Below the pieces are notes generated by a model, which did not search any database, was not told the DNA's origin, and saw nothing but the letters and a program-made list of their open reading frames with translations. A stretch of DNA of 64,000 nucleotides from Osedax frankpressi. Its lineage: Eukaryota > Annelida > Polychaeta > Sabellida > Siboglinidae. A program made the translations under genes and the position numbers. Numbering within the stretch: the stretch's first letter is position 1; the number at the start of each line of letters is the position of its first letter. The stretch is taken from the NCBI GenBank assembly GCA_964035775.1, contig OZ038312.1:31559855-31623854 (forward strand), written 5' to 3'. Shown here one piece after another: positions 1 to 11,783 of this stretch.

Positions 1-299
1 ATTGTAAGTTGTGCTTATCTAAGATAATTTGATATAAAATGATTTTGACCTAAATTTTGATACTATACTATTATGATATCACATTGTTTAAAGTAGCACA
101 ATGATTTTGAAGATAAAAAATATTGATAATGTGGAATTGGTAAATATAAAACGAAGGATCAAACATATGAATTGAAATAGAATAAGCTCTTTATAATTTA
201 CTAATTTGTGTACAGTAAGAAATTGTATTTGATTAAGTAAAGCTAAATAAAGCTAATTGATAAAAACCAGAATTTTCGCCGCATGCTCCATATTCTTAC

Positions 300-2931
300 C
301 ATAGAACCACGCGTTGATAACCCCATCGCGACCACCGGTCAGCAGGATACTGTCCTTGACGAAATGAAGGGCCAGCAACGGACACTGGGTGATGGAGGCA
401 CCGCAAAGATTATACAAACTGAGGGACGGCGATATCGAAAAATCTAGAAGAATAATTTTGAAATTCGATTCGTTTAAAAAAGATCAATCAATTTGTCAAC
501 TGAGCAACGCAAATGAAATTCTTTGAAATCACCACCGATAATAGAATTATAGAATAGGGCTGCAGGCGGGGGCCAACGTTGTGGGCGTGTTTGATGAGGT
601 TGCTGATGATGTCGGAACCCAGACTCCACACGTACACGGTACCGTTGCTATCTCCGGTCACCACGTCTCCGCAAGCAGTCTGTACGCAACAGGTCACAAA
701 CTTCGCCCTCAAGTAGTTCTGCGAGTTATGTAATCAGAATTCATCTCGACGATCTCGGGTAGCTAATTATATATATCAAAGTGTATTCATTTATCAGTTA
801 TTTTCTATTTCGTTTCATATCGACGGGATATGAATATCCAGGTTTGAAATCCGACAGCGAACGACTACATGCTACTACGTGGACAAGAAAGAAGTACGTG
901 AAGACGTGGTCATCGGAGCTGTAAGTGGGCTTAACAAAGAAAGCCTCGTTCACCGTTACCTGGTAGTCTGCTATAGACTGCATTTCGACGGTGCTCTGGT
1001 CCGGGTAGACCTTCCACCAAGCCAAGTGTTCCTTACCAATTACTGTGATCAGATCATGATGTTGGTTACTGATTAACCCTTGGTAAACGGTCTCCAGGCC
1101 CAACTAGGGTGCGGAGGGATTCGTCAGTCCAGACTGGGTTAGAAAACTCTAGAACTATTTATGATGTTAATTTATTTCTGTGTTTTATTAATTTTTACAC
1201 ACTATTGAATTTATAATTGAATACATACATTAGTATATATATACTATATTATATAACGGAGGGAAGTTATTTTTCAAAACTACTCTGAATTATTATTAAT
1301 TCACCAGTCTAAAGCATCGCTAACGTTATTCTGAGCAATTCTATCAGCGCTACTACTACTCCAAATGGAAAGATTGTGTTCGTTACTGGAATCTATGGCA
1401 CATAACCAATCCTGTGAGACATTTCGAAATAATGTTACCATAGCGTCTCAAACGTAATGTGTTAATTATTGTTTTGTTATATAATGGAATTGGATTTCAT
1501 TCGCTTAAAAAATATATTGATATTTTGTATTCTTTTCAAATATTCTATCAACCAAATTAATGAATTATTATTAATAATAATATTCATGGTTTTATGAAAA
1601 TTACATATTATTACTTAAAATATTTTATTGTCAGTTTTATTTTCTAAGGTAATTTGAGAAGTATAGAGACATGTTGTTGTTTATTGTATACTATAACTAG
1701 TCCAGAGACAACCAAAAACTATGATTAATATTACAACCATAGATCTGCCCACCTTTTGCACTGAGAATGACAACGAGATAATGGAGGAGTTGAAAACCCC
1801 GACTCCTATCTTGTGCAGGGTCAACATGCTATCTACTCTCCACAGACGAACATGAGCCTAAACAAGAGAGATAGGGAGGGAGGGAGGGAGGGAGGGAGGG
1901 AGGGAGGGAGGGAGGGANNNNNNNNNNNNNNNNNNNNNNNNNNNNNNNNNNNNNNNNNNNNNNNNNNNNNNNNNNNNNNNNNNNNNNNNNNNNNNNNNNN
2001 NNNNNNNNNNNNNNNNNNNNNNNNNNNNNNNNNNNNNNNNNNNNNNNNNNNNNNNNNNNNNNNNNNNNNNNNNNNNNNNNNNNNNNNNNNNNNNNNNNNN
2101 NNNNNNNNNNNNNNNNNAGGGAGGGAGGGAGGGAGGGAGGGAGGGTGAGAAAAGAGCAATGTTGCTTAGGGTAAATCTAACATAGCTACAAATTCATATA
2201 ATATCTTATTAGATCTTTCGAAAATCATAAGCGTAAATATTAAATATATACTTGCACTAATCACACTATTAATAAACTGTAATAATCCATGAAAGTATTT
2301 TTAAATATGGTTAAATTGTGAAAATTATTTAGAATAAAAATTTAAAATACCACTTTTTAAAAAAAATGTATATAAGAATTAAAATTGGTATCAATGCCTC
2401 AAATTGTTATTCAACTCAATAATCCCTGAAACCTGATGTTCCGAGGATTCCTTGCTGGAGGGTTGTCGACTGGCAATTTGGCCACTGGCCGCAGTTATGC
2501 AATTGCTGTGCAACGCCAAGCTGGAGGTCGGGTGTCAACGGGTGGTTTAGGAAGGTACTTAGATTAGGGGCTGTCTGGGCTGTACTACCAGAACACGGGA
2601 TTGGAGACAAAGATCTAAAGGGTAACAAAACTAAACTGATGGGTTAGCGGAGTAATAAACAAATATGGCAGTAAATTAAAGGCCTGTGTTTAATATGCAC
2701 TTCGAATCCATCGACAATGACTTGATGAGTCGAATACAATTGATTGTATATATATAACCTGGAGATTTCGTTGCTATGTTCTTTGTAGTTCCTCTGGAGG
2801 TGTTTGGTTTTGTCGTAGATCACACAAACCCGGCCGACAAAGTACAGAATTTCGTTCTTATTTACGGGGTGAATATTACACCGACGATCCACACCACGGT
2901 AGCCATATCTTAAGGAGAGGTCAGAGGTCAT
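300..2931 (-). CDS. EMAP-like (EML) microtubule-associated protein, 5' part, seven exons, partial
   Basis: Inferred exons on the minus strand: 2931(or 2908)-2759, 2520-2433, 1857-1753, 1411-1325, 1103-960, 718-578, 384-300. All joins keep phase. The first exon carries a HELP motif (RYGYRGVDRRCN, then EILYFVGRVCVIYD and QRNYKEHSNEIS). The following exons give WD40 blades: SLALHSNCITAASGQIA, AHVRLWRVDSMLTLHKIG, LCAIDSSNEHNLSIW, LITVIGKEHLAWW, CGDVVTGDSNGTVYVW and LLTGGRDGVINAW. This is the usual order in EML proteins, which bind tubulin through HELP/WD40 (TAPE) propellers. An ATG at 2931 gives MTSDLSLRYGYRG, like the short N-terminus of EML5/6. An upstream exon at 3856-3807 is the alternative. 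The donor at 299 (GTAAGA) leads off the left edge, so the C-terminal blades are missing. The family is sure; single boundaries are within a few codons. Confidence 0.85.
1872..2145. repeat. GGGA tetranucleotide array holding a 200-bp assembly gap
   Basis: Plus-strand AGGG units run from 1872 to 1917 and from 2118 to 2145, with N from 1918 to 2117. On the minus strand the array reads as CCCT and ends about 14 bp upstream of the acceptor of the EMAP-like exon at 1857, so it sits where the polypyrimidine tract belongs. True length is unknown because the gap size looks arbitrary. Confidence 0.95.
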
Positions 2932-3230
2932 GAGCTAGTCAGACTTACATATAGCCATATCTTAAGGAGAGGTCAGAGGTCATGAGCTAGTCGGACTTAC
3001 ATATAGCCATATCTTAAGGAGAGGTCAGAGGTCATGAGCTAGTCGGACTTACATATAGCCATATCTTAAGGAGAGGTCAGAGGTCATGAGCTAGTCGGAC
3101 TTACATATAGCCATATCTTAAGGAGAGGTCAGAGGTAATGAGCTAGTAGGACTTACATATAGCCATATCTTAAGGAAAGGTCAGAGGTCATGAGCTAGTC
3201 AGACTTACATATAGCCAGAGGTCCTTAACT
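2901..3230. repeat. 52-bp minisatellite overlapping the start of the HELP exon
   Basis: Six copies with starts at 2901, 2953, 3005, 3057, 3109 and 3161, plus a fragment at 3213. The first copy is the 5' end of the HELP exon itself. Read on the minus strand each unit holds a pyrimidine-rich stretch, CTTAAG, the exon's first bases ATATGGCTA, then GTAAGT. It also holds an ATG opening a 12-codon frame that ends TAA. The copies are nearly identical, so the expansion is recent. Confidence 0.93.
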
Positions 3231-3806
3231 AAGCAGGCATACACTAGGATGACATATTCATCTCATAGCTTTTTAAATCAAATTCATTCAATGGTTTATA
3301 TGTGAATTACTTCAATAGATCTTATCCAATAATTAATCGAACCGCTATTTTAATATTTTGTAAGACATGTTTTAATATTAAATCAATGTTATTCCTCTAA
3401 GGATATATCCCATGCATTAAAGTAAATTTTATGAAAACATCTAAGCAAAGCTAAACTCTACATATTTAGATAAACATCCAATCGAATTTGAGTCTTTCTT
3501 GAGGGGGATCAGTTATAATCTTCTTCTCATTGTAATTGTCGGGCGGGTAAAAAGTTACTTTCTGATTCTTTATTTTCATCTCAACATGTTTAATGTCTGA
3601 TTATTTAAAGACGATTAAATAAATTATAGAAGATTTGTGATCGATATAAAAATGTTGATACGAATGATTTGAAATTTATATAAGATCATAATATGAAACG
3701 ACTGAGAAATACACATATTTTATCAACAATTAGTTCTACGGAGATATATCTAACTGGCATCCGGAATGGGTGATTTCGGTGCCTGGATGTTGTCAGGTTG
3801 GCTCAC

Positions 3807-3856
3807 CTCATTCAACGTAATAGAAGGAGGGCATGCTCTATTGTCGTTAGATTTAG
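3807..3856 (-). CDS. Possible upstream exon of the EMAP-like gene
   Basis: On the minus strand an acceptor TTCTAG is followed by a 50-bp open segment ending GAG before GTGAGC. It reads KSNDNRACPPSITLNE. The exit phase (0) would join to CTC ATG of the next exon, giving TLNE-LMTSDLSLRYGYRG, which resembles the linker before HELP in EML1-4. If translation starts at 2931 instead, this is 5' UTR or intron. Confidence 0.35.
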
Positions 3857-3889
3857 CTAGAAATTACAAAAAGAATGCCAATTAATGCC

Positions 3890-3922
<33 letters not shown>

Positions 3923-4089
3923 ATATATATATGTATGTTTTAATAAAAATCCAAATAATACTCATTTGTTAAAAAAAAATAATATAAATGTTTGAAGAGT
4001 TATTTGTAATGAAAACAATATATTTTTCATATCTATACAATATGTTATACATAAGAAGTAAGAGTATTAAATATTAAAAGATCTAGGTC

Positions 4090-4380
4090 ATAATTATAGT
4101 ACAAGTTCTCAGTACCCAGCAAATAGAGTAATGTAATATTTTGTAACATTTTTGTAATATTTTGATGTGTTCATAATAATTCAAATAATTGAAAAGAAAT
4201 TACGCAATATAAAAATGAAATTACCTGGATTATTTGCTATAGCAAATAATCCAGGTAATTTTAGTCTATTGTTATATAATAAAAGAGAAAATATATTTGA
4301 TTTGTTTTACAAATACATTATGTTTATTTTTTATTTAAAATAATTGTAAAAATAATTGTAATGTATAATATTTACATATG
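4090..4380 (+). mobile_element. Copy of a small dispersed repeat with palindromic centre
   Basis: To the right of the palindrome the sequence reads CCAGGTAATTTTAG, then TTGTTATATAATAAAAGA and A/T-rich sequence with TTTAAAATAATTGTA. The same order occurs near 21.46-21.84 kb and 47.06-47.17 kb. To the left, GAAATTACGCAA and ATGAAATTACCTGG match sequence left of the 21.69 kb copy and at 57.96-58.03 kb. No coding capacity, consistent with a MITE-like or foldback non-autonomous element. Outer limits are uncertain. Confidence 0.5.
4218..4261. repeat. Perfect 44-bp palindrome without spacer
   Basis: Arms 4218-4239 and 4240-4261 are exact reverse complements, meeting at GCTA/TAGC. The right arm (CAAATAATCCAGGTAATTTT) runs straight into the body of a dispersed repeat, so this is the centre of that element. 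Confidence 0.95.
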
Positions 4381-5389
4381 ATTTATATATTATTAATTAG
4401 CCACTAATATTTATTTACAATTCAAATAATAATATTCTTAAAGAATACAGATAATAAGTAAGTTGAAAAAATATTGAATTATTTATAGATAATTAATTAT
4501 TAATATTTCATATATATATATTACTTTTTTCAATTGATTTAATATATATTTTTTAATATATAACTTTTATAATAGATATACTATTGAATTCAAATTAAAT
4601 AGTAAACATACAATATTACCTTATACAATATCCTCTATTATTGCAAATATAATAATATAAATAGATAATATAAATGATGTAACCTTTCAATAAACCCTTC
4701 ATAGATAACAACACTGAAGGAACATCTTCTGTATATAAAATAAATAAGAAATAATTAGAAAATATTTTGAAATAATCGATTAATAGTAATCTAATTGCTA
4801 TTAGAGTAAAATAATTTAATAAATGTTATAGAAAATTGGAAATATAATTCTTTTTAAGTAAATGTATACAATAAATCATAAATAAAATAATAAGAGGAAA
4901 CATAATAAAAGAATAATAACAGATTATGATCAATATAGATGGAAAAGTAGCTTTATCTAATAGGTAAACAATTACCTAATTAAAGATTTCATAAGGGATA
5001 AATGTCACATTGAAAAATATAATTATGTTACCTTTTTTACTAGAATCAATGTGAACAGCCTAGGAATTTAATATACTTATACATATTGAGATCAGACATT
5101 TCATACATTTATTATATATTTTTATATAATAATATTTTATTAAGTATTTAAATGATACAATTATAAAAAATAAATATTCAAATATTTCATACAACTTCTG
5201 TGCTACATTGTTTTATATTGGATATATTTGATAAAGTGCTTTCATCCCATACCATAACTTTGTTGGAGGTTAAGTTAACTATTATATAAGTACAACTATT
5301 AATATCATCAAATTCCTTTGCATCCGGCGATTAATCCATTATAATAATTTAAAAGTAATTTTCTAGACTCAGAACAACTTGTTGGCAGT

Positions 5390-8300
5390 TTACATCTTAG
5401 CCATTACATCGTCGAAGTAGTTATGCAATAGGAAATAGTAGCAAAGAATTTGAGATAGTTACGAAAACCTTTTTAAACGCTTGTTTGACAAGTTGTTTGG
5501 CAAGTATGCCAGAAGTAGCGTATACGCCCTTGTGGGGTTCATTGGATGTGCCCTTCAAACTCTTCTTGGCTTTCTCCATAAAGCTCATTAAATCTGGCCA
5601 ACTAAACAACGCATTCGGTTACTACCATGTTCACCGTTGTATATTATATTATTCATGGTTACATATGAGATTAATATTCAAAAATATCAATTTATATATT
5701 CTGGTAAATGATTTTTATAATATTTTTATTACGGAATAATTACAAACTTGATATGGCCATTTTTTTCAGCTTCGCACCTCTGCATTATACGGTTTAATAA
5801 GGCACCGTAAATGGGGAGTTTGTGATCCCCGCATAACTTTAAGACCTGAATTGCACGGGATGATGATGAGGACGATATCATTTACGTAGGTTAGATTGGT
5901 GTCGTGTAATTATACACTATAACATACGTAGAGGGGATCAAACGACTTGAATGATGTTTGGAGAGAAGAATGATACTACTTTTGTTGTCAATTGAATTTC
6001 AATTGTTCAAATGCTACAACGTTTTTATAAAAAGTAATAGAAAGCGTAGTTTCGTAAGATAAGACTTGGACGTATAATATGTTGCGCCAATAAAATGATA
6101 TATTTTTAACTGATCTAACGTCGGCGTGATCGAGACGCCCGTCCTTCCTCTTGTCCTTGGCCTTGAAGGAATCGCGAAGATCCTCGAGGTCGTAGTCCTC
6201 GCGCGCTTGAGACATCTGTTCTCGTAGACGCAGCTCCAGATCTCGATCGACCTCGTCGTCGCCTTTGTGCTGCAGATTTGGCTCGGCTGTACGATACTGC
6301 GCTTCGACGCTGTCTCTACCTGGCGCCGACGGGACGCGGACGGGATTAACTAGAGTTGCCGAATGCGGGGGGCCGATGGAGGGAGGAAGGAGGTGAGAGA
6401 GTTATTGAATTGCCTAAGGTCAAACGAAATAGAGTGAAGGTTTCGAGGAGAAAATCTAACGTGGCTTTGATGTATTCAATAGAATTTAACCAGATATTTG
6501 ATGAGCTAAAATGAAAGTTTTCCACATCTTCTCGTAATCTATCCCGAGTTTATCTTCGAAAGCTTGAATCAAAGTTTGCAGAGTTCTTGTTGTCATTTTG
6601 ATTTGACACTCCTTCAATTTCAATGTATTCCATTAGGAAATCGTAGATAGAAATATCTAAGCGATAGAGGTATCCCCGTGTATATGGGGGCTTGGATATT
6701 AGTTACCAATAATAATCTATAGTCGTAATAGATTACATTTCAATAGCTTATTTATGAGTTAAATTACATATGTTAGATAAATCACTCTACAAATACAGTT
6801 TTATAGAAAATATTGGATATTTTTAAGATTTTGAATAAATATTATTATAATTTTATTTAAATATTATAATAATTAAACTTTTTTTATATTTCAATTTAAA
6901 TGGAATATTCAACTATTACAAAATATGAACTAGCACTTACACTAACTTATAGATAATAGTGTTAGCAACACATCATTATTATAATATGATTTATATAATT
7001 ATATTTGTCGATGATTGAATATTTAATATACAATCATTGATTAATATAATTATTATTATATAATGTTAAATTTAGAGATGTTGCCAACTGGAAGAATATT
7101 TTATATAAATAAACCACTCAAATTAAATGATATTTATGCATGATTTTAATATGCATAATATATTATTAGAATTGATTACAAGCAATTCTACTTATTTTAC
7201 TATATGATTTTTGTTTTGATATTGAAATTAATTATTCTTATATATGAGAATATTCCTTATATGTTCTGCAACTGGCTTATATGAAATTTGCTATATGCAT
7301 GTATGCAGATTTGGCCTAATACAATACTATTGTAATGCATTAAATACACTATGAATACGATTTGTATGTGATATATATATATCATATATTTATAAAATAC
7401 TATCATAGTATATTTCATCTAATATTTGACCGATTTAGCTTCCATAATTGTGATTTAAATACATTTAAATTCATGATAAAATCATTATAATATAATAAAT
7501 ATGATTTGGATGTGATATATATATTATATAATTAGAATATTAATTAATTATATATTGTATATATATATAATGCATATTGCACATACCAATATGATATAAT
7601 AACATATTTAATACAATATATACGGCGAATTCATATATATCTTGATTTAGCAAACCTATAAGTAATAGTGGTGGATTAATTTGATATCAATATAAAAACA
7701 ATCATATTATTAAAACACATAATACTAATTAATTATTTTTACCAGGTCAAACCTAATAAATAACTTGCAATTCAAAGTTGTATCTCCACATAGCTTTGTA
7801 TGGCATAATATATACTATTATATAAGCTCAATACAGTATATAGTAGTATATATAATGGATATTATATATAGATTGATGAGTGAGCTCTATTCATAAATCT
7901 ATGGGATATAAACAGAAAATATCAATATTATAAATAATTTTAAAAATATACATATCATTTAGTGAATGTTTTATGAATACTAGTACTCTACTATATTATG
8001 TCGTGTATAATCTATATAGCATAACTGATCGTAAATTAGATACAAATATTGGTAGTACATCAATGGTATATTACAAATAAATTTAAACCATTGATTGGTT
8101 GTTTAAACAAAATAGTTAAATACAAATAAATAGATTTAATATTATAATCTATTCTAAAATATTTTGAATTTTTTAAGTTTTTGAATTTTTATTTTTAGGG
8201 GGATTTACAATAATTTAAATATCTAAGATCTATGTTCAATATATTCAAAATCTACACAATTATAGACGAATCTTTGAGTTATATGCTAATTGGTTAATAT

Positions 8301-8923
8301 TAATAATTATAATTTTTGCACACTTGAAGAAAAAATCAATGTATTACTTATGTTTTGTTAAACCATTATTGTAAATTATTGAAATGTAGAATTGTTATAT
8401 TATAAAAACAACATTAATGTAAATAGTACCTACATTTTCATAATTAGTAAGGCTTAAGTTTAAAGGTTGTGGTTATAATATACCCGGTATAATTATTTAG
8501 GTGGTACACACTTGGTCGTACATACTCATTGCTTTTGTATGTCTCACCTGTATGTATGTTATCTTAATAATGATTATGATTATGACCTCGGTAGTACTTG
8601 TAAGTCAATATCTATAATATTTTAAAATGTAATACAATAACATAGTAAATATAAACTGTGTCGCAAATATGCTCATGATTAGTAATCGGTGACATTGAAA
8701 TATAAAATATTTATATATAAATACTATAACATTACTTCATGAGAATATTGTTATCGTGTAAAAACACATAAAAACACACACGCACAAGAACACGCAAGGC
8801 GTGCGTGCGTCGCACCCACACGCACACACACGAGCATACACGCACACACACAAACACATACGTGCACATATACACACACCCATACACACACTCACGCACA
8901 TACACACACACATACATATATAT

Positions 8924-8973
<50 letters not shown>

Positions 8974-10175
8974 TTATATATTAATAAATATATTTATAAG
9001 TTATATGAGAGGATATTTGGATATATAATTGTCAGATTATTCTTATGTTTCGTGTAGCATTGTCTTATGTATCTAATCCATCCCTGCTGATTATATGAAT
9101 GATTAATACCAAAATACGTAGTAATTTACTGCTCAGATACAGCAAATAATATAAAGGATGATTTATTAATACTCGGATAAGGTGATTCTCTAATTGCAAC
9201 AACGCACGAGCATTATGACAATTACGTAACAAAGTAACACAAAGACACACGCTTACATGTATGCAATCATAGTTATGCGTACACATTTACCAGCACGTAA
9301 ATTCATAAATAAAAAGTCCTTGTAGCTACATTAGCGTAAACTATTACCTGGAACATGGAGATGAGATCTTTGGAAGCGACTCTTCCTTCGAAATTGGCGT
9401 TCTTCCTCAACACCATTTGCAAGGCTCGCAGTCTCTGTCGACTGCAGTCCCTGAGACTGTCGTACAGTTGACGGTGAAGGTCGGCATCGCTTAGCGAGGC
9501 GTCTTCCGTTCCTGAACCAGACCTCGCCCTCTTCTTTTCCTGATACACGGTAGCAGAAGTTGAAGAGTTTCCAAATTCCTTAAATTTGCTAATTATAGAC
9601 TGCAATTTTACTACCATATAATTCTACGTATTAACTTATTAGTAAAAGTATTATGCATATAAATATATACAATACGCTTATTATAACATATATTTATTTA
9701 GCATTAATTATAATATTGACATCTAGGCTTTATTGAGTAAGTTTATTTACACATTATTGTACACTTACTAGAGTACGCCTACTTTATAGAGTATTCTTAC
9801 TTATTAGAGTATACTTACTTTATAGAGTATCTTACTTACTAGGATATACTTACTTTATAGAGTACACTACTTTATGAAATAAACTTTCTTACTAGACTAC
9901 ACTTACTAGAGTATACTTACTTTACAGAGTATTCTTACTCACTAGGATATACTTGCTTTATAAAGTATACTTATTTTATAGAGTACACTTACTTACTAGA
10001 GTAAATTTAATTACTAGAGTAAATTTAATTACTAGAATACACCTACTTACTAGAATACAATTACTTAATAAAGTGCACTTACTTAATAAAGTACACTTAC
10101 TTCATAGAGTACACTTACTGATTTCAATAAAATACTAACGTCATTCTCAGCTGTATCCGAGATTTTCGTTGTCAT
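5390..10175 (-). CDS. C1orf87-like EF-hand protein, seven inferred coding exons
   Basis: Inferred exons on the minus strand: 10175-10140 (ATG, MTTKISDTAEND), 9599-9348, 6611-6491, 6349-6120, 5845-5748, 5601-5469 and a terminal ATG TAA at 5395-5390, about 291 residues. All phases match (0,0,1,0,2,0). Two EF-hand-like loops are visible: DKRKDGRLDHAD, split over the join at 6120/5845, and EAEKNGHINWPD, completed across 5748/5601. An earlier helical part (DLHRQLYDSLRDCSRQ, then NFEGRVASKDLISMFQ and TLIQAFEDKLGIDYEKMW) aligns by eye with human C1orf87, a carcinoma-related EF-hand protein, in the same order, as does SFKAKDKRKDGRLDHADVLK. The loops lack the full set of acidic residues, so calcium binding is doubtful. 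The two-codon last exon and the 6611 acceptor are the weakest calls; the gene could instead run on. Confidence 0.72.
6612..9347 (-). other. Long AT-rich intron of the C1orf87-like gene
   Basis: About 2.7 kb between exons 2 and 3. A/T-rich throughout, with no open segment that reads as protein. It contains CA-rich and TA microsatellites at 8768-8971. Confidence 0.6.
8768..8971. repeat. CA-rich tract followed by a TA microsatellite
   Basis: Imperfect CACACG/CACATA sequence from 8768 to 8915, then almost pure TA from 8926 to 8971. The CA-to-TA order is repeated at 61.84-62.06 kb. Confidence 0.9.
9760..10122. repeat. 18-bp minisatellite beside the first coding exon
   Basis: About 20 imperfect units of the type ACACTTACTTNATARAGT. 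On the minus strand most units contain GTAAGT, the ideal 5' splice-site hexamer. The array ends about 17 bp from the inferred donor (GTTAGT) at 10139. Because 18 is a multiple of three, a spurious open frame crosses it on the plus strand. Confidence 0.9.
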
Positions 10176-10404
10176 AATGAATACAGGGGATAGTATTCTG
10201 CTGCGATGCAAATGTAATGGACTTATACGAGCCCCATTTCAAGCTAGCTATATTGATTCCTTGGAATTGATCGTTCGAGTGATTGATTCATTTACGATTT
10301 ATTCTTATTGGTCGAGTTCATAGGGTGAAAGCGTTATTAAATACACCAATGGTTTCTGATTGTGTAAATATGATAGATTATAATCTATATAACATGTCTG
10401 GATA

Positions 10405-10492
10405 AATGTACGGACGGATGGATTGGTGTATGTTTGGATGTATATATGTATGGATGGATGGATGGATATATATATGTATGGATGGATCTTAC
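10405..10492. repeat. GGAT tetranucleotide tract
   Basis: Imperfect ATGGATGG units broken by TATATG; no coding meaning. Confidence 0.85.
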
Positions 10493-11409
10493 GATGGAAA
10501 TAAGATTAAACTTGATATATTGACTGAACATTCACGGAAAGAATATATTAATTATAATGAACATGTAATTATAAAGTTATCTGAATAACATAATACATCG
10601 TATACTAAGGGATTAGTATTGTAGTGTATACATTCTGTAGAGACTTTACATCCTATATAGGACATATAATGAAATAAAACTTATAACTATCAACGGGAAG
10701 CCTAAAATCATTTCACTCTTGGTTAAGATATTCTAGTTTTAAAAAGATTCGTTTACTTAATTCCACACTTCTATATATTATTTAAAACTAATTTATTAAT
10801 CTAACCAGATAATTGAACCCCTCCCTATTTGAATGGTTTACACTACATACCTCAGTTATTACTCAATCGAAGCAAATATCAATATAATATGCAAAACCAA
10901 TACTACTTAGTTGAAATATAATGTAGAGAAAAGGAAAAATAGTATGATATATAATGTATCCAATCTTCGATTGATACAATTGGATAACGGATAATTCATC
11001 AGATGAATCTACAAGAAAAGTATTCGTATTTGAAATAAACGCCTCTATAAACTATAGACTATAGTTTACGTTCAAGTTCTCATATCACATTATTTTATAG
11101 CATCAGAAACCTTTACATAAAGGGTTTCATCTGATAAGATGGTCATTTACATCATTAGAAGAGGTATGAAAATACTATTAGAAATACAATTTAGCAGAAA
11201 TTATAATTATACTACTAATAATTCAACAGTTGTTATTTTTTGTTTATTATGTTGTTTAATTTTGAACAATGTAGTTATAAATGGAATATGAATTTCAGAA
11301 GAATACCAAAAATGTAAACAGCGTTCATTAATATTTGTGGTAGAAATTCGTCTGAAAATAACGTAGGTATGAGAAAATGATGATTTGTGAAAATCCAACG
11401 AAGTTTAGC

Positions 11410-11648
11410 TTATATTATATAACATGGGGTCTATAATGTGGGGATGTAATATGGGGTTTTATATAACATCGGGTCTATAATATGGGGATGTAAATTGGGG
11501 TTTTTATATAACATGGGGTGTATAATATGGGGATATAACATGGGGTTTTATATAACATGGGGTCTATAATATGGGTTTAATATAACTTGGGGTCTATAAT
11601 ATGGGGGATTTAACAGGGTTTTTTATATAACACGGGGTTTATAACTAA
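11410..11648. repeat. Minisatellite with ATAACATGGGGT units
   Basis: About eight imperfect units alternating TATAACATGGGGTCTATAAT with ATGGGGATGTAA-type spacers, period about 30-60 bp with internal dimers. Confidence 0.85.
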
Positions 11649-11783
11649 TGCATTCTGCTTGTATAAATTAATATATATTGATCATTGATAAGTTATTATG
11701 TATGACAATTAAAACAGTTAGAATGAAATAGTTCCGCATATTAAGATTCAAACAAATGTTTGATTAACTTCCGTTATTTTATT

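Larger units (their letters stand above)
3231..5389. other. AT-rich spacer between the EMAP-like and C1orf87-like genes
   Basis: Apart from the candidate exon at 3807-3856 I see no coding signal. It holds a TA tract (3890-3931), a perfect palindrome (4218-4261) and a copy of a dispersed repeat (about 4090-4380). The remainder is A/T-rich sequence with stops in every frame. Confidence 0.7.
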
